DNA of 64,000 bases, from NCBI GenBank assembly GCA_029834535.1, contig JAQMWT010000109.1:124001-188000 (forward strand). The letters are read 5' to 3'. Shown piece by piece: positions 29,355 through 39,000 of this stretch; positions within the stretch are counted from its first letter, which is position 1, and every line of letters starts with the position of its first letter. The notes beneath the pieces are model-generated. The model was not told the origin of the DNA, did no database searches, and saw only the letters and a program-made list of their open reading frames with translations. The stretch is from Chrysophaeum taylorii. Taxonomy: Eukaryota > Sar > Pelagophyceae > Pelagomonadales > Pelagomonadaceae. Position numbers and translations under genes: made by a program.

Positions 29355-30761
29355 ATGCGGTTGCCTTTCTTCGATGACGCGAGCGAAGAGGCACTGCTGA
29401 GGTCCAAGGCCGTCGCGAAGCGACGGCCGCTCATCCTCGGCAAGCTGCTGATGTTTGCGACATGGGCGCAGTCCGCGTCGGTCCTCGCTTACATCGCCAT
29501 CGCCCTCTGGCGCCAGCGGTTCTCGGTGTGGAGTATCGGCGTGCTCCTGAGCCTCTGCATGAGCGCGCAGACGGTGTGCAGCATGGCGGCGACGACGGTC
29601 GCCGACGCCATAGGGGCACACAAGGCTTTGGCCGTCGGTTCGCACGCCCTAAGCGTCGCGGCGATCGGCGCCGCCGTGTTGTTGTCCGACGAGAGGACGA
29701 TGGCCGAGCGGTGTTTGTTGGTCGCCGCGTTCTCGTTCGCTTCCATGACGCGGCCCATCGTCGACGCGGCGATCCTGTGCGTCATCGAGAACCTCGAGTC
29801 CTTTGGGGAGCAGCGCGCGTGGGGGAACGTTGGCTCGGGCGTCGGCGCGCTGTGTTACGGAGCTACGTTGAGCGGCCTCGCGTCGCGCGGCGTGCGGCAA
29901 ATCGTTGGGGGCTCGAGAGCCCCACTGGGCGCCTACGTCCTGCTCGCACCCGTGACGCTCGCCCTCATAGCCGCGCTCCCGATGAACGGGCTGCGGCGCC
30001 GCTCGCCGAGCTTCTCGGCGGGCGCGGCGACTGCTCTTTTCAACGACCCCGCGGTCATCGGCGTCCTCGGGGTCGTGTTTTTGATGGGTATCTTGTTCGC
30101 GGTGCTCGTGCAGTACGTTTTTCTCTGGGCCTGGCAACAGAGACTCGCTGGTTCTTGGACTACGATCGTCGTCGGCGCCGCCGCCGCCGCCACTAATCTC
30201 TGCGAGATTCCTATTGTGTTCTACGCTTCGACAATCGCCGAGCGCGTCGGCGTCCACGGTGTTCTCCGTATCTCTGGCGCGGCCTACCTCGCGCGCATCG
30301 CCGTCTACGTGGCGATGGCGGCGCGCTACGAGGCCTCTGGCCGCGTCTCGGCGTGGTGGCTCTTGGTCGCCGAGCCCGCGCAGGCGCTCACCTTCTCGCT
30401 CACCGTCTCGATCACGGCGGCACACATGCGCAACCTCGCTGCCGCAATTCTGCCGCCTGACGTCCAAGGTTCCGCGTTGGCTCAAGGCCTCACGCAAGGA
30501 ACATCGGCACTCGGCCGAGCGATCGGCTTCCTCGCCGGCGCGGCCCTCCTCGAAACCCAAGGCGCGCTCCCAATGTTCGTCGCGACCGAGGCCGTCGCCC
30601 TTTTCCTCGTTTTTGTGGGGCTCCCGCTCTTCGAATCCCTTCATCATACGACCGGCGGCCGCCGCCACCTCCTCGATGTCGACAACCTCGACCGCCCCCC
30701 CGTGCATCCCCCTCCTCGTGGTGCTGACCAGCCCCACCGCACCCCCTCGATCTACTTTTGA
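29355..30761 (+). CDS. MFS transporter (MFS_1-like)
   Basis: 468 residues with about 12 membrane helices, e.g. LGKLLMFATWAQSASVLAYI, WSIGVLLSLCMSAQTVCSMA, IGVLGVVFLMGILFAVLVQY, AAILPPDVQGSALAQGLTQG and FLAGAALLETQGALPMFVAT. The pattern (two halves, ALRNLAAAxLPPxxQGxAQGL-type motif in helix 10) fits the MFS_1-like group related to LacY/NupG permeases. The substrate cannot be told. It starts 27 bp after the previous stop, so the two genes share almost no intergenic DNA. Confidence 0.8.
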   Translation: MRLPFFDDASEEALLRSKAVAKRRPLILGKLLMFATWAQSASVLAYIAIALWRQRFSVWSIGVLLSLCMSAQTVCSMAATTVADAIGAHKALAVGSHALSVAAIGAAVLLSDERTMAERCLLVAAFSFASMTRPIVDAAILCVIENLESFGEQRAWGNVGSGVGALCYGATLSGLASRGVRQIVGGSRAPLGAYVLLAPVTLALIAALPMNGLRRRSPSFSAGAATALFNDPAVIGVLGVVFLMGILFAVLVQYVFLWAWQQRLAGSWTTIVVGAAAAATNLCEIPIVFYASTIAERVGVHGVLRISGAAYLARIAVYVAMAARYEASGRVSAWWLLVAEPAQALTFSLTVSITAAHMRNLAAAILPPDVQGSALAQGLTQGTSALGRAIGFLAGAALLETQGALPMFVATEAVALFLVFVGLPLFESLHHTTGGRRHLLDVDNLDRPPVHPPPRGADQPHRTPSIYF

Positions 30762-31049
30762 CACCACAAGCAAGCAGCAAGTATGCTTCTCTGTTCAAAC
30801 ACACACACTTGCTCCGTTTTTGAGCCAAAAACCCCATATCCAAGTGGTAGGTAAAATAGAATACGAAATGCTGTGGGCGCGCGACGACCACCACAAGACG
30901 TGCGCGCTGGGTTCGTGGTTTTTTTTTTTTTTTTTTTGGTCTTTCCTGCGCGGACAGACGTCCACTCATCAGTCTCACTCTCGCGTCGAGAAGGGGCTTG
31001 GCGTCGAATATTGTAGTCCGGCGGAGTAAGTAGGAAAGGAGGTATTTAT

Positions 31050-31673
31050 TTAGATGAGCTTGGTGTAAGCCTCGAGGGTGGTCATCATCTCCTTGTAGGC
31101 GTCAAGAGCGGCGTCCTGGTTCTTGCGCTTGGAGAGCAAGTTGACGGCCTCCATTTCTTGGTAGAACTTTTTGGCGGTCGCCGTTGCCTCGGGCTTGCCC
31201 GAGGCGAGGTAGTTCATCGTCGCGCGCATGTCGTAGACCTGGCGGGCGAGCTCGGAGCGGACCTCCTCCCACTCCTTGCCCGCGATGTACTTGTCGATGC
31301 CCTTGACCCGTTTGGTCGACTCGGCGAGAAGCTTCTTTTTGAACGCGACCTCTTCCGGGTTATACTTCTTGTAGGCGCCTTCGCCGACCTTGGAGTAGGG
31401 CGAGTAGGGGGAGTACTCGGACTTGTCCGAGTCGATGCCGTAGGCCGCGCCCTCAGAGTACGTGTCGGCGTTCCCGCCGATTCCAAAGAAGGAGAACTTG
31501 GGCGAGTCGCCCGCCGCGGCGTAGGCCGCCTGTGATGACAACGCCGCTCCGATCGCGCCGAGGCTCGCGCCGAATGCCCGGCGGTCCACCATGGTGCTCG
31601 TCTCGGCCTTCATCTGCGGCACGAGGCCGGCCACGGCGCCAAAGGTCGTCGCGAGGATCGAGGCGCGGAACAT
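31050..31673 (-). CDS. PsbQ-like oxygen-evolving enhancer protein (thylakoid lumen)
   Basis: 207 residues from the ATG at 31673 (MFRASILATTFGAVAGLVPQ). The leader is tripartite: an ER-type signal, a short transit part, then a thylakoid twin-Arg leader (DRRAFGASLGAIGAALSSQAAYAAAG). The mature part is a four-helix-bundle type typical of PsbQ/PsbQ' or Psb31 of red-lineage algae (KKKLLAESTKRVKGIDKYI, WEEVRSELARQVYDMRATMN, AKKFYQEMEAVNLLSKRKN, AYKEMMTTLEAYTKLI). It would stabilise the manganese cluster of photosystem II. PsbQ' and Psb31 cannot be separated without alignment. It shares an 81-bp promoter with the LRR gene. Confidence 0.72.
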   Translation of the reverse strand: MFRASILATTFGAVAGLVPQMKAETSTMVDRRAFGASLGAIGAALSSQAAYAAAGDSPKFSFFGIGGNADTYSEGAAYGIDSDKSEYSPYSPYSKVGEGAYKKYNPEEVAFKKKLLAESTKRVKGIDKYIAGKEWEEVRSELARQVYDMRATMNYLASGKPEATATAKKFYQEMEAVNLLSKRKNQDAALDAYKEMMTTLEAYTKLI

Positions 31674-31742
31674 GTTTGTAGTGCAAGTACTCACAGATCG
31701 CGGGTTGCGCAAGGTTCAAGGAGAGCCAAGGTACGTCACGCC

Positions 31743-31752
31743 TGACTCAGCA
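31743..31752. promoter_or_regulatory. TGACTCAGCA bZIP-type site
   Basis: An AP-1/MARE-like site 3 bp before the LRR start codon and about 70 bp upstream of the PsbQ-like start, in their 81-bp shared promoter. A half-site ACGTCA occurs just before it (31733-31738). Confidence 0.35.
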
Positions 31753-31754
31753 GT

Positions 31755-32546
31755 ATGAGTAGCGCCATGACGATAACCGAAGAGAAGATTAAGTACGCGA
31801 CGGGCGAGTATGACGTCGAGCTAGTGCGACGGCTCGCGCTGCCGAATGCGGGCATCGACCGCATCAGCGGCTTGGAGCGATGCAAAAATCTCCTAAGTCT
31901 CGCGCTTCCTCACAATCGCATCCGGGAAATCCAAGGACTCAGTTTGCTGGCGGTACTGCAGCGACTCGACCTGGCGCGCAACAAAATTTCCCGACTCTCG
32001 GGACTCGAAGACCTCGGGGCACTCGAGTTCCTCGACCTCCAAGGTAACGACGTGGCTGACGTCCGCGAACTCGAGAGACTACGCGAGAATTGCAAACTGG
32101 TTCGCGTCCATTTCAAGAGCTACGAAGGCCGCCACAAGAACCCGTGCTGCGACCTGCCCGAGTACACCGACATCCTTCTTGGGGCCCTCCCCAAGCTCCA
32201 GGTCCTCGATGGCGAGAGGTTGTTGCTGCGGTCGGAGCGCCAGACGCTCGACGCGCTCTTCGACGAGATTAAACCTGATCCCGAGTTCGAGACCCAGCTC
32301 GCGGTTCGGAGTTGGTTCGAGAGGGAGACCGATCAGTCGTCGTCGCCGCCGCCGCCGCCGACTAAGGAGACGAGTGCCCACAAAAATAACAACCACGATC
32401 GGGGGGCTCTCTGCGCGGGGCGCGACCGAGCAGTCCGCGAGGCCCGAGAAACCCTGGAGGCATTCCATTCCGAATGCGCGGACCTCGCCGCCAAGATCGA
32501 CGCCCACGTCGCCCAGTGCCGCCGCCAGGAATGTAATTCCACATAG
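31755..32546 (+). CDS. Leucine-rich repeat protein (LRRC61 / SDS22-like)
   Basis: 263 residues. About four LRRs at residues 30-120: LALPNAGIDRISGLERCKNL, LSLALPHNRIREIQGLSLLA, LQRLDLARNKISRLSGLEDL, LEFLDLQGNDVADVRELERL. They are capped by an LRRcap-like region (CDLPEYTDILLGALPKLQVLDGERL), as in LRRC61, ANP32 or U2A'. The tail is Pro-rich then coiled-coil. Likely a protein-interaction adaptor, often ciliary or nuclear in this group. Confidence 0.78.
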   Translation: MSSAMTITEEKIKYATGEYDVELVRRLALPNAGIDRISGLERCKNLLSLALPHNRIREIQGLSLLAVLQRLDLARNKISRLSGLEDLGALEFLDLQGNDVADVRELERLRENCKLVRVHFKSYEGRHKNPCCDLPEYTDILLGALPKLQVLDGERLLLRSERQTLDALFDEIKPDPEFETQLAVRSWFERETDQSSSPPPPPTKETSAHKNNNHDRGALCAGRDRAVREARETLEAFHSECADLAAKIDAHVAQCRRQECNST

Positions 32547-32658
32547 AAGTTCCTAGCTATATAGTATATTATACTGAGTCATCCGGCGAATTTATTTATT
32601 TTTGATGCGTCGCAGTTCCGACGGCCAGAAAAGACAACAACAACAACAACAACGAAAG

Positions 32659-34209
32659 ATGGCGACGGAGCCAAAAAGGTTTTTCATGAGGGTGTGCTTG
32701 GCATTTTGGTGGGTCGTGGACGGCGGCCGGGAGCTGACGCGCGTGCATCTCGCAACCCATTTGAGCTCGGCGACCCATTTTACCATCCCCAAGCCCGAAC
32801 TACACCATCGGGGACGGCACCAACACCACGACAACGACGACGAGCAACGCAGACCACCCATCGGCGCCGACGAGTTGGCATGGCTCGACAAGCTCGCGGC
32901 GGTGGGTACGGGCTGGGTCGACTTGGCGGCCTGGCAGGCCATTCCGAACGACGTCAACCGCACCAACGTCGTCTCGCGCTCGGGCTGCTGCCCGCTGGCG
33001 TACGACATGGACGTCAACACGGGGAACCTGCGGCTCTTTCGGTTTGGGTTTGGCGCCGCGCGCTTTCCGTGCTGCGTCGGCGACCTCGAGTGGTACTGGA
33101 GCGAGGGCGAGTGGCGGACGCGGCCGCGGTCCCCGCCAGCGAGCCTCCTACGCGACGAGGACCACGACGAGGAGCCAGATTTGGCGAAGATATTCAAGGG
33201 ACGGACTGTGGTCGTAGCTGGTGACTCGGTCGCGCGTCAGGTTCTCCTGGCGATGATCTGCGCGATCGACGAACGGCCACTCAGAATCTCGCGGCCGTCT
33301 TCGGGCTGGGCCCGCGGAAGCGACCTCCTCGCCACGTACCGGCGGTTCTCCATCGTCCGCGCCGGCGATCGCGGCCGCAACGCGCTGACCGAAACGGCGC
33401 GCATCGCCGAGGCAGCGCCGCGACCCGTCGAACTCGTTTTGGTAGGCGGCGGGAGCGCTGGACTCGGCCACCGCTGGCTCGCGGGAAAGTGCGCCAACCA
33501 CAGCCTCGCCGACGACCTCGACCGTTCCTCGGACCGCAACTGCGAGGACGAATACCGTCGCGCCGCCAACGCGAGTCTCGCGCGCGCCGTTCGTGCCGTC
33601 GGCGGCAATCCCGACGCCGTTCACCTCGTGTCGACGACGCCTCAGCACAACCCGACGCGCACGGGCGAATGGTACGCGAGCCGCGTTAAGGAAGACAAGG
33701 CGACCGTCGAAATGGCTCTCCTGGAGCTCCGCCTCGTGACGTCGGCGCCCTCGTTCGCCAACGACGTCACGGAATCTACGAACGAGCGGCCGCCCGCGAC
33801 GACGCCCGGAACAGACAAGTGCGTCCCTCTCTCGTTCCCCGCGAGTCGCACCGACCACTGGCGCAACGATGCTCTCCGCGAGGCGGCCGCGTACTGGCGC
33901 GTTAATTTCTACGACGCGTTCGACATGTTTAAAGGATATTGGGACGCGCACGTCGAGCACGTCGTCAAGTTCTCCAATTCGAGAGGTGCCGCCGGCCACC
34001 GCACCGAGGACTTCCCCAACAACCCCAGCTCCTCGCGCGACTGCGCCCACTACTGCCAGCACCGCACCGTCTGGCGACGGCTTCTCGTCCACATCGCCCA
34101 GCGCGTCGTCCTCAACAGAGCCATCGAAAACCAGACGAGTACCCTCACGTTTGACGCAATTGCGGCCCGCGTAGCAAATGCCACCGCGATGCGGCGCTTC
34201 CCATCCTAG
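32659..34209 (+). CDS. PC-esterase / trichome-birefringence-like polysaccharide O-acyltransferase
   Basis: 516 residues from the ATG at 32659 (MATEPKRFFMRVCLAFWW), with an N-terminal hydrophobic signal-anchor. The GDS block is VVVAGDSVARQVLLAM and the C-terminal block is SSRDCAHYCQHRTVWRRLL, which matches the DCxHWC motif of TBL/PC-esterases; together they supply Ser, Asp and His. The family acetylates or deacetylates cell-surface glycans in the Golgi. The middle part has several paired Cys. The open frame extends 19 codons upstream through a (CAA)n run; I prefer the second methionine. Confidence 0.72.
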   Translation: MATEPKRFFMRVCLAFWWVVDGGRELTRVHLATHLSSATHFTIPKPELHHRGRHQHHDNDDEQRRPPIGADELAWLDKLAAVGTGWVDLAAWQAIPNDVNRTNVVSRSGCCPLAYDMDVNTGNLRLFRFGFGAARFPCCVGDLEWYWSEGEWRTRPRSPPASLLRDEDHDEEPDLAKIFKGRTVVVAGDSVARQVLLAMICAIDERPLRISRPSSGWARGSDLLATYRRFSIVRAGDRGRNALTETARIAEAAPRPVELVLVGGGSAGLGHRWLAGKCANHSLADDLDRSSDRNCEDEYRRAANASLARAVRAVGGNPDAVHLVSTTPQHNPTRTGEWYASRVKEDKATVEMALLELRLVTSAPSFANDVTESTNERPPATTPGTDKCVPLSFPASRTDHWRNDALREAAAYWRVNFYDAFDMFKGYWDAHVEHVVKFSNSRGAAGHRTEDFPNNPSSSRDCAHYCQHRTVWRRLLVHIAQRVVLNRAIENQTSTLTFDAIAARVANATAMRRFPS

Positions 34210-34476
34210 TGCACAGAGACATCGGCGATGCTGCTGCTGCGGCCGGCGTCTCCATCCATCCATTGATCCATCTATCCGTCCGACGGGTAGGCGGAGGTAG
34301 GTCTCGCCACGCCACCCCACCCTTTCCGGCAGGCAACCGAAGAAGATCTCGGAAGCTGAGGGTTCGGTTCGTTTTCTGGCGAATTGTGCAGCAAGATTGC
34401 GACGACGACGACGATTCGGGGCCGGTTGTTGCTGCAGGCCCAGACGCTGCTCCTGATCGGGAGCCGGTGCCTAGCA

Positions 34477-35412
34477 ATGAGCGCGTTGGTGTCTGCGTCC
34501 AAGGTGCTAGACGGCGCGGCGACGGCCAAGGCGATCCGCCAGGAGCTGCGCGAGGAAATTTCGCGGCTACGATTGTCCCACGGGGTATCTCCGGGGTTGG
34601 GGGTCGTGCTTGTGGGGAACCGGCCCGACTCGGCGTCGTACGTGCGCATGAAAACCAAGGTCGCGGAGGAAATCGGCGTGCACGTCGTCGACGCGCGGCT
34701 CGACGAGTCGGCAGACCAGGAAGCGATCGTCGCGGCGGTAAGACGACTCAACGACGACCCCGACGTCCACGGGATTCTCGTCCAACTCCCGCTGCCGGCA
34801 CACGTCGACGAGAGCATCGTCCTCGGCGCAATCCTCGACGACAAAGACGCCGACGGCTTCTCGGCGACCAACATGGGACGCCTCGTTCTTCGAGGCGGTC
34901 CTCGTCCGCTCGCGCGTCCCTGCACGCCCGCGGGCTGCATCGAGCTCTTGCAGCGCTACAACGTCACCATCGCCGGCAAGCACGCCGTTGTGCTTGGCCG
35001 CTCCAACATCGTCGGCACACCCGTGGCTGCGCTTCTCCAAGCGTGCGACGCGACCGTTACCGTTTGCCACTCCAGGACGCCGAACGTCGAGGGTCACGTC
35101 AAGCAGGCAGACATCCTCGTCGCCGCGATCGGCAAGCCCCACTACGTCCAGGCCGGCTGGATTAAACCGGGTGCCGTCGTCGTCGATGTTGGTATCAATT
35201 CCGTCGACGACCCGACAGCCAAGCGCGGCTACCGTCTCGTCGGAGATGTCGACCTTAACGCCAAGGACGTCGCCTCATATATCACCCCAGTCCCCGGGGG
35301 GGTCGGACCGATGACCATCGCCATGCTCATGTCCAATATCCTCAACCTCACGCGCCACGCCCTCGGCATTGTCGACGTCGAAGACGCTGCTGCTGGACGT
35401 GGCGCCTCCTGA
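34477..35412 (+). CDS. folD: Methylenetetrahydrofolate dehydrogenase / cyclohydrolase (FolD)
   Basis: 311 residues from the ATG at 34477 (MSALVSASKVLDGAATAKAI). The bifunctional one-carbon enzyme interconverts methylene-, methenyl- and formyl-tetrahydrofolate. It shows the substrate motif SASYVRMKTKVAEEIG with the catalytic Lys, the DVHGILVQLPLP block, ARPCTPAGCIELL, the NADP loop VLGRSNIVGTP, and PVPGGVGPMTIAML at the C terminus. No clear targeting peptide follows this start; the open frame continues upstream to 34384 without an ATG, so an upstream exon is possible. Confidence 0.93.
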   Translation: MSALVSASKVLDGAATAKAIRQELREEISRLRLSHGVSPGLGVVLVGNRPDSASYVRMKTKVAEEIGVHVVDARLDESADQEAIVAAVRRLNDDPDVHGILVQLPLPAHVDESIVLGAILDDKDADGFSATNMGRLVLRGGPRPLARPCTPAGCIELLQRYNVTIAGKHAVVLGRSNIVGTPVAALLQACDATVTVCHSRTPNVEGHVKQADILVAAIGKPHYVQAGWIKPGAVVVDVGINSVDDPTAKRGYRLVGDVDLNAKDVASYITPVPGGVGPMTIAMLMSNILNLTRHALGIVDVEDAAAGRGAS

Positions 35413-36055
35413 CAACGACGCCGCCGCCGCCGCCGCCGCCAATGGCGTCGTCGTCTTTGCGAGACAATGCGAACTAGATTGAGCGCCCTACTACTATTAA
35501 TCTTAGGAGGGTTTGTACTTCTAGTCTTTGCTTCTTCTTGCAGATAATAATTGCCCACCATCATCATTACTACATCGTTGTCCTCGAACCACTTACTTTA
35601 AGATTTTTGACCAACAGTGCATTCGAGCACATTCCTACTATTGTTATTATAAGGCACTGGTTATAGAAGTAATCATCTCTTCGTCATCGGTAAAGTCGCC
35701 GCCGCTTTGTTGTCGTGCTGCCGTCGTCGTTGCCGACGCGCGCATTATATGCAGTTGTGGAGACAGACAGACGGACGGACAGAGAGTGCCTTTTTTTTAT
35801 TGTGTCGCTTTCTTTCCAAAGCAACGGCGGCGCCGACAACGGGCTTTCGTTGAGGCAAACAGGGAAACAACGCATCTTCGACGGTTGGTGCCTAGGTGGG
35901 CACAAGATTGGAGTAGGAGGAGGAGAAAAAATCCTAGCGCGGGGCGGGAATCATAAAACGCCGAGGCTTTTCGGGTTGTTTGTTGTCGTAGTAGTGTCGT
36001 CCGCCAGGAAAAATAGTCGTCAACGCGGGTGATGGATGGGACAATCTAATCTCGC
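35413..36055. other. Convergent 3' intergenic region
   Basis: 643 bp between the stops of folD (plus) and the ABC transporter (minus). It holds (GCC)n near 35419-35442, AT-rich text, a (GACA/GACG) run near 35761-35785, and a T-run. No gene is seen. Both 3' UTRs and poly(A) sites must lie here. Confidence 0.5.
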
Positions 36056-39000
36056 TTAGTTTTCCTGGCCCTTGATCTTGGCCTTGGCGACGAAGTAGCC
36101 GGCGAAAATCCAAAAGAAAACCATGCATGAGAGGACGGCGTAATCAAAGTGGCGGTTGCTGGCATGAAGGTTGTAGTAGGACAAGACCTCCTTGCCGTCG
36201 TCGCCCTTGTGCTCGAGAGTGGCAGTCACAGCAATTTCGAACGCGTAGGAGATGGGGAGCGCATAATAGAAGGGACGCGCGTAGACCTTGATGAAGTGCT
36301 TGGTGATGATTTGGCCCGAGAAAAGGATCATGGCGTTGCCGAAGGGCTCCGAAATTTGGGCAGACGCTAGAGGAGTTTTGCAAACAAGACCGAGGACGTT
36401 GCCGAACAACCCAAAAATGGTTGCGTTGAGCGTTGAGGCTACCCACACTTGGAAAATAGCCGTGAAGCGCGGCGTCAGCCCGACGAGCGAGTACCAAATC
36501 GCCACCATTGGGAATCCGTGGAAAAAGGAGATCAAGATCGAAAGAGTCGCGCGGGCGAACCAATACGCGGCAACAGAGTAGGTGCCATTGCGGAACTCGC
36601 GCAAAATGAGCTCGCGCTCGGTCGGGATTGCGAGGATGATGCCATTCAAGATAGTCATGCCGTGGCTCAAAGTTCCGCACAACAGCGACCCGGAGAGGAA
36701 GAGGTTGACACCAAAGTTGTGGAACGAAATCCCGACGAACGTGGATATGATGAGGGAAGGAATCAAGACTTCCGGGAATTGGTCCTCGTCGACGAGGTAG
36801 ATGTAGGCGAGACGGCGAAGAAGGATCTTGTATTGCTGTAGTTCCGGGATGACGTAGCTCTCACCCTCGAGCATCGCCGAGAGGTCCTGTTGAGACAACG
36901 ACTTGGTCATAAGTTTCCGAGGGTCGTGGCCGGCTTTGGACTTTGAGGAATCGCGGAGCATGACCCATTTTTCAACCCCTTCGCTCACGAGCACGACCAT
37001 CGCAAAGTCGCACGGGTTTTCGTTGGATGGCGGCGGGGAACCGCCCGACAAAAGAAACTCGGGCAATCCGGCGGGGGGTCCGTCGAAAACGAGATTACCG
37101 AGCGCGAGAAGCACGAGCTGGTCAAACTGAAGGACCATAGACCACGGCGGTTGGTGGATCGTGCAAATGATCGTGCGATGTTGGTCGGACGCGAGCGCGA
37201 TGAGCGTCTGGATAACGTTGAGGGCGGCCGACGCGTCGAGACCGGTCGTCGGCTCGTCGACCAGCATAACCGGGAGCTCGGCGAGGAGATCCATTCCGAT
37301 CGACAGCCGTTTCTTTTGGCCTCCCGAGATACCCACGCGAAGCGGGCTCCCGACAACGTTGTGTGCCTTCTCCCTCAAACCGAGCTTTTCGACAATCGCG
37401 TCGACGCGCGCGACCTTCTGATCGTACGTCCACGTTGGCGGAGACCTTAGTTCGGCGGTGTACAAGAGCGTCTGGCGCACGGTCAAAATTTCCGTGAGGA
37501 TCTCGTCCTGCGGCGTAAGGGTCCCAATTTTTTTAAATGCCGAGAAGTCAGCGGGGTACCCGTCAACGATGACTTCGCCCTGGAGGCACGGTTGAGTGCG
37601 GCCGTCGATGGTCGTGAATGTACCGCCTGGAAGGCGTCCACTCAGAAGATTGAGGAGCGTCGTTTTGCCGGCGCCACTAGGGCCCATCAAACACGTGATT
37701 GACCCAGCGTCGAAGTGCGCGGTGACGCCGTTGATCGCGATCTTTTCGGGAGACTTCTTGTGGCGATACGTAACGTCGCGCAGCTCGATCGGCACCGACT
37801 TGGTCATTCCAGTGGGAGCCTCGATGTCGTCGGTGGCTCCATAGCCGCTGTTGGTGGACATGGCCGGGGTACACCCGAGGTCCTCATCGTCGCACGCGAC
37901 GAGCGGAGTCTTCGTGCCCTTGGTCGCGGGTTCGGCGACGACGACCGGCGGCATCGTCGCGCGCGATCCACCGTGGTTTTTCACGGTTGCTTTTGCGACG
38001 GGGGATCGCTGGCCGGCCGTCGAGTCGGCGCGGTTGAGAGACCGATGGACGGCGCCAAGGCCGACGAAAAATAGAACCACAAAACAGATAGCGAGGGCCA
38101 TGTAACACGAGTCGGCGTTGCCCGGGTGGATGCCGAGTTCCTCGGTAATGGTGTCGTAGGCCTTGCCGCCATTGTGCGTGAACCCAATGGTGAGCGCGAG
38201 CTTGGCACCCCACGAGTAGAGGTTGGGATAGTGGAACGGAAACACGGCAGGGCGAATCATCGAGAGCGGCGGCAGGATGCCCGAAGACACGAGCCACGGA
38301 ATTTGAATCGAAACGACCATTTTGATCCCGGTGAGCGCGCTCGACGAAAAGACGCCGACCGTCAGGCCGAGCATCATGACGCACCCAATGTACATGAATT
38401 CGAACAGCCACCATCGCAGCATCTTTGACGGAAATGGCGTGAGCGGGAGCCCGATGAGAGGGTACGTGAACAGCGTCGTGAACGTCGCCACGAGCGTCGC
38501 GTGGCACATGCCGAGAGTGAAGCGCGCGAGCCAGTAGGTTGTCGCTGAAAAGACCCCGTTCCGATATTCACGCAGCACGATCGACTTTTCTTCGGGCATG
38601 ATGACGACGAGCGGCGTGACCGTCATCGTGAGCTGGACCATGACGAGGTAGAACACCGTGTTCGCTTTAGAGAGGTTGTTCGGCATGCCGTAGAGCAGCA
38701 GTGCGATGACGATGTTGATGGCAACCAACATCTTTGCGATCAACGGGCCCTGCTGGGGGTCGGCGACCCAGATGTGGAGCGTGCGCACGAAGAGCGCCCG
38801 GTATTGCTCCCAGTAAGAGATCGGGTAAATTGGCTCGTCGTCGTCCTCTTCGTCGTCGTCGACGTGCTCGCCCGTTCGCACAGCGAGCTCGGTGCGCGCG
38901 GACGAATCTTTCCACACTGTCGCCCACTTGTCGCCGCCTTCGTCCTTCAGCACGTACATTAAATGATCGGCTGGATTCTCGCCCTTGGGCACCGGACTGC

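Noticed and set aside
29649-30773. Minus-strand 374-codon frame over the MFS gene
   Set aside because: Charged, motif-free antisense of a hydrophobic transporter.
34209-35165. Plus-strand 318-codon frame overlapping folD
   Set aside because: Wrong frame of folD; Arg-rich with no motif.
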